DNA from: Ralstonia sp. RRA
GTDB lineage: Bacteria > Pseudomonadota > Gammaproteobacteria > Burkholderiales > Burkholderiaceae
Assembly: GCF_037023145.1 (NCBI RefSeq)
Contig: NZ_CP146093.1
Location: 186,001-250,000, forward strand
Direction: 5' to 3'
DNA: 64,000 nucleotides
Shown: positions 44,998 to 53,450 of the stretch, piece by piece
How the letters are laid out: every line of letters begins with the position of its first letter
Numbering within the stretch: position 1 is the stretch's first letter
The notes under the pieces: generated by a model
What the model was told of the DNA's origin: nothing
What the model saw: the letters and a program-made list of their open reading frames with translations, nothing else
Databases searched by the model: none
Position numbers and translations under genes: made by a program

Positions 44998-47286
44998 ATG
45001 AGCCGCCAGCACAGCCACAGAGAAGCCGCCTCCCCGCGACAAAGCGCCGATACGGCGCACGACCACAATGAGCCCACGCAACCCCACGCACACCACTGCA
45101 ATGTGCATGGTCACCATGCTCACTCGGCAGGCGCGCCGCGGGCTGTCCCGGGCGACGAGGCAAGTGTTTCACCACCGGCATCCGCGTCCACGATTTACAC
45201 CTGTCCAATGCATCCTGAGATCCGCCAGGATCATCCCGGCACGTGTCCTAAATGCGGCATGACGCTGGAGCCGATCATGCCGGCGGGGGAGGAGGAAGAG
45301 AATGCGGAGCTCATGGATTTCCGGCGACGCTTCTGGATAAGCTTGCCATTGACCGCGATGGTCTTTGTGCTGGCCATGGCTGGATATCGTCTCATTCCCC
45401 TAAATCCAGCATGGAAGAACTGGCTCGAGTTGGTGCTTGCCACGCCGGCCGTGCTTTGGGCTGGCTTGCCATTCTTCGAGCGCTGTGTGCAATCCTTCTT
45501 GCACCGCAGCCCGAACATGTGGACGCTTATCGGGCTGGGGACGAGCGCGGCCTATCTCTATAGCGTAGTCGCGACAGTCGCACCGGACGTATTCCCCTCG
45601 ACCTTCGCGGCGAGCGGCCGGGTGGAAGTGTATTTTGAAGCGGCAGCCGTAATCATTTCGCTGACCCTGCTGGGGCAAATGCTCGAGCTGAAGGCCCGCT
45701 CACAGACATCGGCCGCCATCAAGTCCCTACTGGGCCTTGCCCCCAAAACAGCCAGGCGCATCGACGCGGACGGCAGTGAAGAAGATGTTCCGATTGCCCA
45801 TGTCCATGTGGGCGATTTGCTGCGTGTGCGGCCCGGTGAAAAGGTGCCCGTGGATGGTGTCGTGGTCGAGGGCGCGAGCGCGCTCGACGAGTCGATGATC
45901 ACCGGTGAGCCGATTCCAGTCTCCAAACGCGCGGGTGACCACGTCATCGGTGCAACCCTGAACACCTCGGGTGCGCTTGTGGTCCGGTCCGAGAAAGTGG
46001 GCGCGCAGACCGTTTTGTCGCAGATCGTGCAAATGGTCGCGCAAGCGCAGCGCTCCAAGGCGCCGATGCAGCGAATGGCGGACAAGGTGGCAGGCGTCTT
46101 CGTCATCGGCGTGGTCGCCATCGCTGTCATGACGCTCGTCGCCTGGGGGATCTGGGGCCCCCAGCCAAGCTGGGCCCACGGCTTGATCAACGCGGTTGCT
46201 GTGCTGATCATCGCGTGCCCGTGCGCGCTCGGGCTGGCCACACCCATGTCCATCATGGTGGCCAGCGGCAAAGGGGCCGAACACGGCATTCTTTTTCGGG
46301 ATGCCGCAGCAATCGAGAACCTGCGCAAGGTCGACACGCTTATTGTGGACAAGACAGGCACGTTGACCGAAGGGCGCCCCTCATTCGATCGGGCCATTGG
46401 CCTCAATGGATTTTCCGACATGGACGTCTTGCGCTTGGCGGCCAGTCTGGACCAAGGTAGTGAGCACCCCTTGGCCGCTGCGATCGTGGCGCAAGCGCGC
46501 GAACAGGGGCTCGCGCTCGAGCGGCCGGAAGATTTTGAATCCGCGTCAGGGATCGGCGTGAGAGGACACGTCGCTGGGCGAAGCCTGGCGCTCGGCAACA
46601 CCTCGCTGATGCAGGCGCACGCGGTTGCTGTCGATGCCGCCTCCACCGAGGCAGACGCCATGCGAGCCCGAGGCGCCAGTGTGATGTACCTGGCGGTCGA
46701 TGGGGTCCTTGCTGGCCTGCTGTCGGTTTCCGATCGCGTGAAGACGACAACACCGCAGGCCCTGACCCAACTCAGAGCCGATGGGCTTCGGATCGTGATG
46801 GCTACCGGCGACGGAAACGTGACCGCCCAATCCGTCGCAAAACAACTTGGCATTGTTGAGTTTCGCGGCGAGGTCAAGCCTGCGGATAAGCTGGCGTTGG
46901 TCGCCACACTTCAAGAACGAGGCTTGGTTGTAGCGATGGCAGGCGACGGCATCAATGATGCACCGGCGCTCGCCAAAGCCGACGTGGGTATTGCGATGGG
47001 TACCGGTACCGATGTCGCGATGAACAGCGCCCAGGTTACCCTCGTGAAAGGCGACCTGCGGGGCATTGCCCGTGCCCGCGCCTTATCCGAGGCAACGATT
47101 GCCAACATGAAGCAAAACCTCGGCTTCGCCTTCCTTTACAACGCACTGGGTGTGCCATTGGCTGCCGGCGTGCTCTATCCTTTTACCGGACTTCTGTTAT
47201 CACCCATGATTGCCGCATTGGCGATGAGCTTGAGTTCGGCATCGGTGGTCGCCAATGCGCTGCGACTCCGTGCGACCCGACTCTGA
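44998..47286 (+). CDS. copF: CopF-type Cu(I) P-type ATPase
   Basis: A 762-aa P1B-type ATPase. A His-rich N-terminus ([22 protein letters not shown]) precedes a heavy-metal-binding domain ([20 protein letters not shown]). Then follow eight membrane segments, the ion channel CPC ([12 protein letters not shown], near residue 405), the phosphorylation site DKTGTLTEG (near 451) and [14 protein letters not shown]. It exports Cu(I) from the cytoplasm. It is divergent from copA1. Confidence 0.92.
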   Translation: MSRQHSHREAASPRQSADTAHDHNEPTQPHAHHCNVHGHHAHSAGAPRAVPGDEASVSPPASASTIYTCPMHPEIRQDHPGTCPKCGMTLEPIMPAGEEEENAELMDFRRRFWISLPLTAMVFVLAMAGYRLIPLNPAWKNWLELVLATPAVLWAGLPFFERCVQSFLHRSPNMWTLIGLGTSAAYLYSVVATVAPDVFPSTFAASGRVEVYFEAAAVIISLTLLGQMLELKARSQTSAAIKSLLGLAPKTARRIDADGSEEDVPIAHVHVGDLLRVRPGEKVPVDGVVVEGASALDESMITGEPIPVSKRAGDHVIGATLNTSGALVVRSEKVGAQTVLSQIVQMVAQAQRSKAPMQRMADKVAGVFVIGVVAIAVMTLVAWGIWGPQPSWAHGLINAVAVLIIACPCALGLATPMSIMVASGKGAEHGILFRDAAAIENLRKVDTLIVDKTGTLTEGRPSFDRAIGLNGFSDMDVLRLAASLDQGSEHPLAAAIVAQAREQGLALERPEDFESASGIGVRGHVAGRSLALGNTSLMQAHAVAVDAASTEADAMRARGASVMYLAVDGVLAGLLSVSDRVKTTTPQALTQLRADGLRIVMATGDGNVTAQSVAKQLGIVEFRGEVKPADKLALVATLQERGLVVAMAGDGINDAPALAKADVGIAMGTGTDVAMNSAQVTLVKGDLRGIARARALSEATIANMKQNLGFAFLYNALGVPLAAGVLYPFTGLLLSPMIAALAMSLSSASVVANALRLRATRL

Positions 47287-47314
47287 TCCCAGCATTCGCC
47301 GCTTCACGAGGCTA

Positions 47315-47336
47315 TTGCGAACAATTCTCATTCTCC
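47315..47336. promoter_or_regulatory. Possible Fur box
   Basis: TTGCGAACAATTCTCATTCT at 47315-47334 reads on the other strand as an AGAATGAGAATTGTT-type array, close to the NATNATNAT pattern of Fur sites in beta-proteobacteria. It lies 34 bases before the start of the flavin-related operon, where a promoter would be. Confidence 0.45.
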
Positions 47337-47369
47337 CTTACAATCTCCTTATTTCGGAAGGGGAGTCAA

Positions 47370-48278
47370 ATGCAAGGTGCTACAAAAAGCACGCATTGGG
47401 GGAAGGTTTGGCTTGCTGGGGCGCTTGCCTGGCTGTGTTCCACAACTGCGCTTGCCGGCGAATCGCCGTTCGGGTGGATTTACACGGCCGACGTTATGCC
47501 CAAAGGCCGCTTCGAATTCGAGCACCAGTCTTTCCTGCAGCGGGGCCAGTCCCAAGGATCCTATAGCGGATTGCTCAACCGCGAAGAAGTCGAGTACGGC
47601 GTGACGGACAAATTCCAATTGGCCGGCTATTTCAACTGGAGCTACGTGAACGCCAATCGGAATGGTCTTGATGGCACCACGCGTGGGCCGCTGACAGATC
47701 TCGGTCCCAATGACGATCCGACTGGGCGTTACCGCAAGACTCGCTTCGAGACTGTTTCACTCGAAGCGATCTACCAACTCATGAACCCAGTGACTGATCC
47801 GATCGGCTTGGCACTGTACATCGAGCCAGAACTGGGGCCCCGTGAGCGCGATCTCGAATGGCGCATCATCTTGCAGAAGAACTGGTTGGATGATCGGCTC
47901 ATTTTTGCCGCCAATATTCTCGGTGCCCATGAGCGCGACAAAACCGCCATGGGTGATATTGAGCGTGCTTCCATGCTTGATCTGACCGCCGGCGTGTCCT
48001 ATCGCTTGACCGACAACCTGAGCCTGGGCATGGAGGCGCGCAACCATCGTGAATTCCAGGGGTATCGCTATAACCGTCGTGATCACTCCGCGTGGTTTCT
48101 TGGCCCCAATTTGCACTACGCCACCAAACACTGGTGGGTAACGGCCGCGTGGCGCCACCAATTGCCCGTAGTCAAAACCTACAACGAGGACCAGGCGGAC
48201 GTAGTGGCAGGCAACCGTATCTTCGGTGACGAGCATGCGCGCAACGAGTTCATGGTCAAGGTGGGGTTCCCATTTTGA
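47370..48278 (+). CDS. DUF6662-like outer-membrane beta-barrel protein
   Basis: A 302-aa protein with a signal peptide (cleaved near TALA) and an all-beta body with alternating hydrophobic strands ending in KVGFPF. The start of the mature part (FGWIYTADVMPKGRFEFEH) matches DUF6662-type proteins seen near metal or electron-transfer genes. It heads an operon with an FMN-binding protein, an ApbE and a membrane protein. A role as channel or docking site is inference. Confidence 0.65.
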   Translation: MQGATKSTHWGKVWLAGALAWLCSTTALAGESPFGWIYTADVMPKGRFEFEHQSFLQRGQSQGSYSGLLNREEVEYGVTDKFQLAGYFNWSYVNANRNGLDGTTRGPLTDLGPNDDPTGRYRKTRFETVSLEAIYQLMNPVTDPIGLALYIEPELGPRERDLEWRIILQKNWLDDRLIFAANILGAHERDKTAMGDIERASMLDLTAGVSYRLTDNLSLGMEARNHREFQGYRYNRRDHSAWFLGPNLHYATKHWWVTAAWRHQLPVVKTYNEDQADVVAGNRIFGDEHARNEFMVKVGFPF

Positions 48279-48305
48279 AGCGCGTCCATTGATACGGAGA
48301 CAGAC

Positions 48306-48827
48306 ATGAAGTGGACTCCCATGGCGGCAGTGCCGCTTGCGGTGCTGGTCGTGCCCGTCCAAGCGACGGAATACCTGACAGTTCAACAGGCTCAGGCGCA
48401 GATGTTTCCTGGCGCGAGTTTTCAGGCCGTGCCTCTCCAGATTACGGACCAGATTCGCGAAACATTGAACGAGCGCTCCGGGGTACACGAGCCATTCAAT
48501 GACAAGGGGGTCTGGAAAGTGTCGACTGGCGGCTGGTTCATCGTGGATCGCGTGGTGGGCAAGCATGAAAAAATCACGTATGCCGTGGCGCTCGACGCCA
48601 AGGGAGCCGTGCGCGCCGTCGATATCCTGACGTACCAGGAAACGTATGGCTATGAGGTGCGCAATGCCGACTGGCGTGCCCAGTTTGTTGGTAAGACCGC
48701 GCAGGATGCTGTGCAGCTTGGTAAAGACATCCGTAACATCAGTGGCGCGACGCTCTCATGCAAACACATCACCCAGGGAGTCAAGCGGGTGCTGGCTGTG
48801 TATGACCTCTTACTAGCCAAGATGTGA
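48306..48827 (+). CDS. Exported FMN-binding domain protein
   Basis: A 173-aa protein with a signal peptide (cleaved near PVQA) and an FMN-binding domain. The flavinylation motif DIRNISGATLS ends at residue 151; the last Ser or Thr of such motifs carries covalent FMN added by ApbE. Similar domains occur in NqrC and RnfG. The gene overlaps apbE by 4 bases, so enzyme and substrate are co-translated. Confidence 0.85.
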   Translation: MKWTPMAAVPLAVLVVPVQATEYLTVQQAQAQMFPGASFQAVPLQITDQIRETLNERSGVHEPFNDKGVWKVSTGGWFIVDRVVGKHEKITYAVALDAKGAVRAVDILTYQETYGYEVRNADWRAQFVGKTAQDAVQLGKDIRNISGATLSCKHITQGVKRVLAVYDLLLAKM

Positions 48828-49672
48828 TTCGTCGCTCCAAACCGCTATTGGGGACTTTCGTTGAAGTTCGCATTGACGATGTGTATCCCCAGGACTGCGC
48901 TCACTTGGCAGAAACCGCCATCGCAGCGGCGTTCTCCGTAATCGAGCAAGCCGAGGCGTTGATGAGCTTCCAGCGCTCGGATAGCGACTTGTCACGTCTG
49001 CATGCGGCGTCGGTAGGCGAAGCGGTCCGCGTTCACCCTTGGACCATGCGTGTGCTGCGCGAGGCCCAGCGCATGCACGAGCGTACCGGCGGCGTGTTCG
49101 ACCCCACCGTGGCCCGCATGTTGGTGGCACACAAAATTTTGCCCCGCCCAGCGGGGCCGACGGCGGAAGTCGACGTGCGGTTTGCGGATGTAGTGATGCT
49201 CGATGAAAATCGCATTAGTAAGCGGCGCGCACTATGGTTGGATCTCGGTGGCATCGCCAAAGGCTTTGCCGTGGACATGGCTATCCTAAGTCTGCGGCGC
49301 CACAACGTTCGCAGTGGCGCCGTTTCGGCCGGAGGGGACCTGCGCGTCTTTGGCAAGCATGCACAGCCCATCCACGTACGCAGTGCCAACGCGCCCGGTC
49401 GGCTAGAACTACTCGGTCGGCTCACCAACGGGGCCGTGGCCACCAGCGGTCACTATTTCGCAGAAAGCTTCGGACTGCCCCCTGGTACAGCATCCATCCG
49501 GTCGCAACAAGCGCCGATGGAAGCGCCTTGCGCAGAGCGAACGGTCACCGTCATTGCCCCCCGCTGTATCTGGGCGGACGCACTGACCAAGGTCGCCATG
49601 CTTGCCGGTACGACGGCGCCCGCCACGGTCCGCGCGCTATCAAGCTATCACGCACACGTTGTTGCATCATGA
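48824..49672 (+). CDS. apbE: ApbE FAD:protein FMN transferase
   Basis: A 282-aa protein starting at GTG. It shows the ApbE signature: LLGTFVEVRI, FDPTVARML, LWLDLGGIAKGFAVDMA, VRSGAVSAGGDLRVFG, TNGAVATSGHYF. ApbE transfers FMN from FAD to Ser/Thr of partner proteins in the periplasm. No lipobox or signal is seen at the start, so it may be exported differently or act before secretion. Partner is the preceding FMN-binding protein. Confidence 0.9.
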   Translation: MIRRSKPLLGTFVEVRIDDVYPQDCAHLAETAIAAAFSVIEQAEALMSFQRSDSDLSRLHAASVGEAVRVHPWTMRVLREAQRMHERTGGVFDPTVARMLVAHKILPRPAGPTAEVDVRFADVVMLDENRISKRRALWLDLGGIAKGFAVDMAILSLRRHNVRSGAVSAGGDLRVFGKHAQPIHVRSANAPGRLELLGRLTNGAVATSGHYFAESFGLPPGTASIRSQQAPMEAPCAERTVTVIAPRCIWADALTKVAMLAGTTAPATVRALSSYHAHVVAS

Positions 49673-50160
49673 CGCAATCCTCGCATCGACATCCCCTGAA
49701 AGGGACAGGCATTCGTCTGCATCCGTATCACTATTGGGTTGCTCTCGCCGTATTGCTAGCGGTAGCGGTGTCTGGGCTGATATGGACGGTTTTGCACGAT
49801 TTGCTTCAATGGGAGGACGCACCGATCGTCCGCCAGATTCTGCAGTTGCATGGCGCCTTTGCGTTCTGCAGCCTGATTCTCTTGGGTTCCATGCTGCCGC
49901 AACACATTCGCTTCGCGTGGGTTGCGCGCCGAAACCTCGTGACCGGTACGTTGACGGGAATCGTGTTCTTGTTGCTGACCATCACCGCTTATGGGCTGTA
50001 TTACGGGCCCGAAGATTGGAGTGGTCTTACGAAGACTGTGCACCTTGTTCTGGGCATTGCTGCTGTTGCGGCCGTGCCCCTCCACATGTTCATTGGACGG
50101 AAGCGACACAACGGCTACCGTGCCCCCGCGAGCAAGAATGTACGGCACGAAAAAACCTGA
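49669..50160 (+). CDS. Four-helix membrane protein, possible b-type cytochrome
   Basis: A 163-aa protein with four membrane segments (near residues 24-46, 57-77, 90-108 and 119-140). His residues sit in or next to them: LQLHGAFAF, MLPQHIRFA, KTVHLVLG and PLHMFIG. Such spacing suggests heme coordination as in PepSY/DUF4405-type cytochromes. It overlaps apbE by 4 bases and could deliver electrons to the flavin protein. Heme binding is inferred only. Confidence 0.6.
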   Translation: MTQSSHRHPLKGTGIRLHPYHYWVALAVLLAVAVSGLIWTVLHDLLQWEDAPIVRQILQLHGAFAFCSLILLGSMLPQHIRFAWVARRNLVTGTLTGIVFLLLTITAYGLYYGPEDWSGLTKTVHLVLGIAAVAAVPLHMFIGRKRHNGYRAPASKNVRHEKT

Positions 50161-50286
50161 AGCGAATCGACGAGGCAATCGTACAAGCCTGCGCAGCAAA
50201 CCGCTCGGCGCGCGGGAAAGAGCCCCGGGGAGTAACCCCCGGGGAGGGGGAAGCCCGGAAAGGGGGGGCCGGGATTGAGCTTTGGT

Positions 50287-50520
50287 TTATTGGTGGCCAC
50301 CATCCGTGTAAGGGTCACGGGTGCCCATCGAATGCGCGCCATCGGTGTAGATGTCACGCGCTGCGCGCCCACCATCGGTGTAGGGATCGCGCTTGCCCAT
50401 CGCGTTAGCGCCATCGGTATATGGGTCGCGCGCGCCAGTAGCGGTCGCCGCGTTGGCGACGTTGACACCGAGGGCCAGCAACGCTGCCCCCACCAATGCG
50501 GATTTTTTCAGGATGTTCAT
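50287..50520 (-). CDS. Small secreted protein with RDPYTDG repeats
   Basis: A 77-aa protein with a signal peptide (cleaved near VANA). The mature part is four copies of RDPYTDG (one reads RDIYTDG) separated by 4-6 Gly/Ala/Met/Lys residues. No Cys. The C-terminus is GGHQ. Function unknown; location suggests copper or stress binding. A GC-rich hairpin (50223-50245, CCCCGGGG arms) lies after the stop. Confidence 0.6.
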   Translation of the reverse strand: MNILKKSALVGAALLALGVNVANAATATGARDPYTDGANAMGKRDPYTDGGRAARDIYTDGAHSMGTRDPYTDGGHQ

Positions 50521-50651
50521 CGCGTTTTCCTTCTTCAAGTTGAAACAAGACACTGCTATGCCAATGCAGTGTAGAAGGCTGGGGCTGACAGAAACGTGAC
50601 CCTCGTATTACAAGTGCGACAGATCAGCGAGATTGATCCGGTATGCCACCT

Positions 50652-50978
50652 TCAATGCACGGCACGACAGGCGTCGGCGCATGTCTCGCAGGCACGCGCG
50701 CACTGCTGACAGTGCTCGTGGGAGTGCTTGGCACACTCGGCGGCGCAGGCTTGACAGATTTTCGCGCACAGCTCGCATATTGCAGTGGCTTGGGCGCTGC
50801 CTCGCGCCATCACGCCCACGGCGGCTTCGCAGATCTCAGCGCAATCGAGATCCAGCCGAATACAGGTGCTCAATGTCAGAACGTCCTTCTCGGTCAAGCA
50901 GGCGGTGGCGCAGTGCAGGCACGCCACGCGACACGCGGCGCATTCGTCGATGCAGGCTTGGAAGTGTTGGTGAGGCAT
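50652..50978 (-). CDS. Csp-like four-helix copper-storage protein (DUF326)
   Basis: A 108-aa protein with 19 cysteines in CxxxC/CxxC spacing on four helices (residues 9-27, 39-50, 68-82, 90-104). This is the pattern of Csp/DUF326 copper-storage proteins, which hold many Cu(I) ions in a bundle. No signal peptide, so it is probably cytosolic (Csp3-like). Strong ribosome site AAGGAG. It sits between the repeat peptide and copS. Confidence 0.85.
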   Translation of the reverse strand: MPHQHFQACIDECAACRVACLHCATACLTEKDVLTLSTCIRLDLDCAEICEAAVGVMARGSAQATAICELCAKICQACAAECAKHSHEHCQQCARACETCADACRAVH

Positions 50979-51206
50979 TTGGGTTCTCCTTGATTGCCGA
51001 CGTGCCGGAATGGCACGCTGCATGTACAGCAAGGAAAAAGCCTGGGCCTGGCCCCTGACGGGGAAGCGTTATCGCCATGTTGTGATGCACGCACAACCTT
51101 TCAAAGGCGTCATGCTCACGCAAGACTTCGGGCAGCTTGCACGACACATTGGCCGCCATAGGGGCCGACCTGACGGATGATGTCAGCGAGCGTGCCCCCC
51201 CAAAGT

Positions 51207-52577
51207 TCAGCAGCGGATCGGCAGCCGGACGGTGAATCGAGTGCGATCGTGCACGCGTGTGGCAGAAATGGTTCCCCCATGGGCGAGAACGATTGCTTTG
51301 GTGATAGCCAAGCCAAGGCCTGCTCCGTCCGATTCTGGGCGCGCACGCGACTTGTCTGCGCGAAAGAAGCGCTCGAAGATGAACGGCAGCACGTCGGGAG
51401 CAATCGCCTCGCCGTCGTTGTCGATCGTCACGGCGAGGCCCTCCTCGGTTGGCGTGATGGAAACGATCACACGGCCGCGCCTGGGTGTGTGCCGTATCGC
51501 ATTCGACAACAGATTGCTGAAGGCGCGTCTGAGCATGAGCCGATCGCCACGCAGTTGCGCTTGTCCTTCCACTTGCAACTGCACGGCTTTGTCCTCCGCG
51601 AACGCGTCGTAAAACTCAAAGAGTGCGCGCACCTCGCCGGCAAGCTCGATCATCTCGGCACTGGGCAGCGTCAGGTTGTGCTCCATCTTGGCCAGGTAGA
51701 GCATGTCCGACACCATCCGAGCCAAACGCTGCAGCTCTTCTACGTTTGAAGCAAGGACGTCTCTGTACTTTGCAGGTTCGCGAATTTGTGAGAGAGCCAC
51801 TTCGGTTTGCGTCAGCAGGTTGGTGATCGGTGTGCGTAGCTCGTGTGCGATATCGGTCGAGAAGTCGGTGAGTCGCTGGAAATCGCCCTGCAAGCGCGCG
51901 AGCATGCCGTTCAACGTCACGCCAAGATCGGCAACCTCGACCGGTACCATATCGACCGGCATCCGTTCGTCCAGGCGGTCCGCCGTCACAGACTTCGCCC
52001 GCGAAGCCATCGCGCGCAGCGGCAACAGCCCCCGCCGGGCCGCCCACCATCCAAATAGGCCGCTCGCCAGGGCGGCCAATGCGATGTAGAGCGTCAACGT
52101 CTTCCGAAACGCGCGTAGGAAATGCGCATGGATCTCAGTATTGATGCCCACCAATACATCCAGCGCACCGTCGTCGCGCAGCGGCACTTGCATATGCACC
52201 CCCCGGTATTGCTTGTCGCCCTGCTGCCAAACAAGGGCCCCGGAATGACGGCCTGCCTTGCGTAGCACGGCCAACACCTCCGCAAAGTCAAAGTCGGGGG
52301 TGGCAAACAAGGCCTGACCCTGTGGCGCCTGGACTCGCACAATCAGATCCGTGCGGTGCTGTAGCACGTCGTTGAGCCGACTAGAGACCTCGGGTGCAGA
52401 GCTACTCTCAACCACCCGGCGAATAACGTTCACGTTCTCGCCCAACGCCGTAAAGTCTTCCACTGCAAAATGCTCCTCCATGGCCAGGGCGATCAGAATG
52501 CCGAGGCCCAACAACATGGCCGCTGATGACAAGGAGAAATACGCGGTCAGCCGCGCCGTTAGTGAATGGCGCCTCAT
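51207..52577 (-). CDS. copS: CopS heavy-metal sensor histidine kinase
   Basis: A 456-aa kinase with two membrane segments (about residues 10-30 and 160-180) and a periplasmic sensor loop between them, a HAMP domain, HisKA with FSTDIAHELRTPI (phospho-His near 243) and a HATPase with NAIRHTP, DNDGEAI and GAGLGLAITKAI. It senses periplasmic copper and phosphorylates CopR. Its ATG overlaps the copR stop by 1 base, so the pair is co-translated. Confidence 0.92.
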   Translation of the reverse strand: MRRHSLTARLTAYFSLSSAAMLLGLGILIALAMEEHFAVEDFTALGENVNVIRRVVESSSAPEVSSRLNDVLQHRTDLIVRVQAPQGQALFATPDFDFAEVLAVLRKAGRHSGALVWQQGDKQYRGVHMQVPLRDDGALDVLVGINTEIHAHFLRAFRKTLTLYIALAALASGLFGWWAARRGLLPLRAMASRAKSVTADRLDERMPVDMVPVEVADLGVTLNGMLARLQGDFQRLTDFSTDIAHELRTPITNLLTQTEVALSQIREPAKYRDVLASNVEELQRLARMVSDMLYLAKMEHNLTLPSAEMIELAGEVRALFEFYDAFAEDKAVQLQVEGQAQLRGDRLMLRRAFSNLLSNAIRHTPRRGRVIVSITPTEEGLAVTIDNDGEAIAPDVLPFIFERFFRADKSRARPESDGAGLGLAITKAIVLAHGGTISATRVHDRTRFTVRLPIRC

Positions 52578-53263
52578 TACTCCCCGTCCTCCGGACCTTC
52601 GAGGACATAGCCCATGCCACGGACGGTATGGATCAATTTAGGTTCGAAGTTATCGTCGATTTTGGCGCGCAGGCGTCGAATGGCGACGTCGATCACGTTA
52701 GTGTCGCTGTCGAAATTCATGTCCCAGACTTGGGAGGCGATCAGGGACCGGGGCAACACCTCGCCATGACGGCGGGCTAGCAGTTCCAGCAGCGAGAACT
52801 CCTTACTGGTCAACGTGATTCGCTGACCGCCACGGGAAGCACGACGGCGAGTCAGATCCAGCACCAGGTCGGCCACCTGGATGCGTTCTGCAAGCGATGG
52901 CGCACTGCCTCGTCGAAGCAGAGTTCGAACACGCGCGAGCAATTCCGCAAATGCAAATGGTTTGACCATGTAGTCATCCGCGCCCAGCTCCAAGCCCTTG
53001 ACCCGATCAGCGACGCTATCGCGCGCGGTCAGAAACAGCACCGGCACAGCCAGTTCAGTTGAGCGCAGTGCGTGCAGGATCTGCCACCCTTCGAGATCGG
53101 GCAACATCACGTCAAGAATCAAGAGGTCATAGTCGCCCGTCATTGCAAGATGTCGGCCGTCCAAGCCATTGCGGGCAAGGTCCACAACAAAGCCGGCTTC
53201 CGACAACCCCTGCTGCAAATATTCGCCGGTCTTGGATTCGTCTTCGACAACAAGGAGCTTCAT
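52577..53263 (-). CDS. copR: CopR response regulator
   Basis: A 228-aa OmpR/PhoB-type regulator: receiver domain with [12 protein letters not shown] and phospho-Asp in [13 protein letters not shown] (near residue 51), Lys near 101 (DYMVKPFAF), and a C-terminal winged helix ([31 protein letters not shown]). It activates cop genes under copper stress. It is divergent from copA2, with a palindrome between them. Confidence 0.93.
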   Translation of the reverse strand: MKLLVVEDESKTGEYLQQGLSEAGFVVDLARNGLDGRHLAMTGDYDLLILDVMLPDLEGWQILHALRSTELAVPVLFLTARDSVADRVKGLELGADDYMVKPFAFAELLARVRTLLRRGSAPSLAERIQVADLVLDLTRRRASRGGQRITLTSKEFSLLELLARRHGEVLPRSLIASQVWDMNFDSDTNVIDVAIRRLRAKIDDNFEPKLIHTVRGMGYVLEGPEDGE

Positions 53264-53344
53264 GTCTGTCTCTTTATTACTTATGGCGCACGAAAAGTGC
53301 GACCGGTATCGTGTAGCGTACATGGAGCGGCATGGTTGCTGACC

Positions 53345-53377
53345 AACCTGACCAATATGTAATGTTTCGGTCAGGTT
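53345..53377. promoter_or_regulatory. Candidate CopR-binding palindrome
   Basis: AACCTGACC at 53345-53353 and its exact complement GGTCAGGTT at 53369-53377, spaced by 15 bases, in the divergent copR-copA2 promoter region. The position favours a CopR box that acts on both transcripts. Confidence 0.6.
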
Positions 53378-53450
53378 AAGGTAGCCTTGGAGTGATTAGG
53401 CTGCTCCTGCCGTACAAATCTCATCAGGGACTTACGCAAGGAATAAAGAG

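Noticed and set aside
50223..50275. GC-rich hairpin as a terminator
   Set aside because: The CCCCGGGG stem is strong but there is no T-run on either strand, so it was noted only in the neighbouring gene entry.
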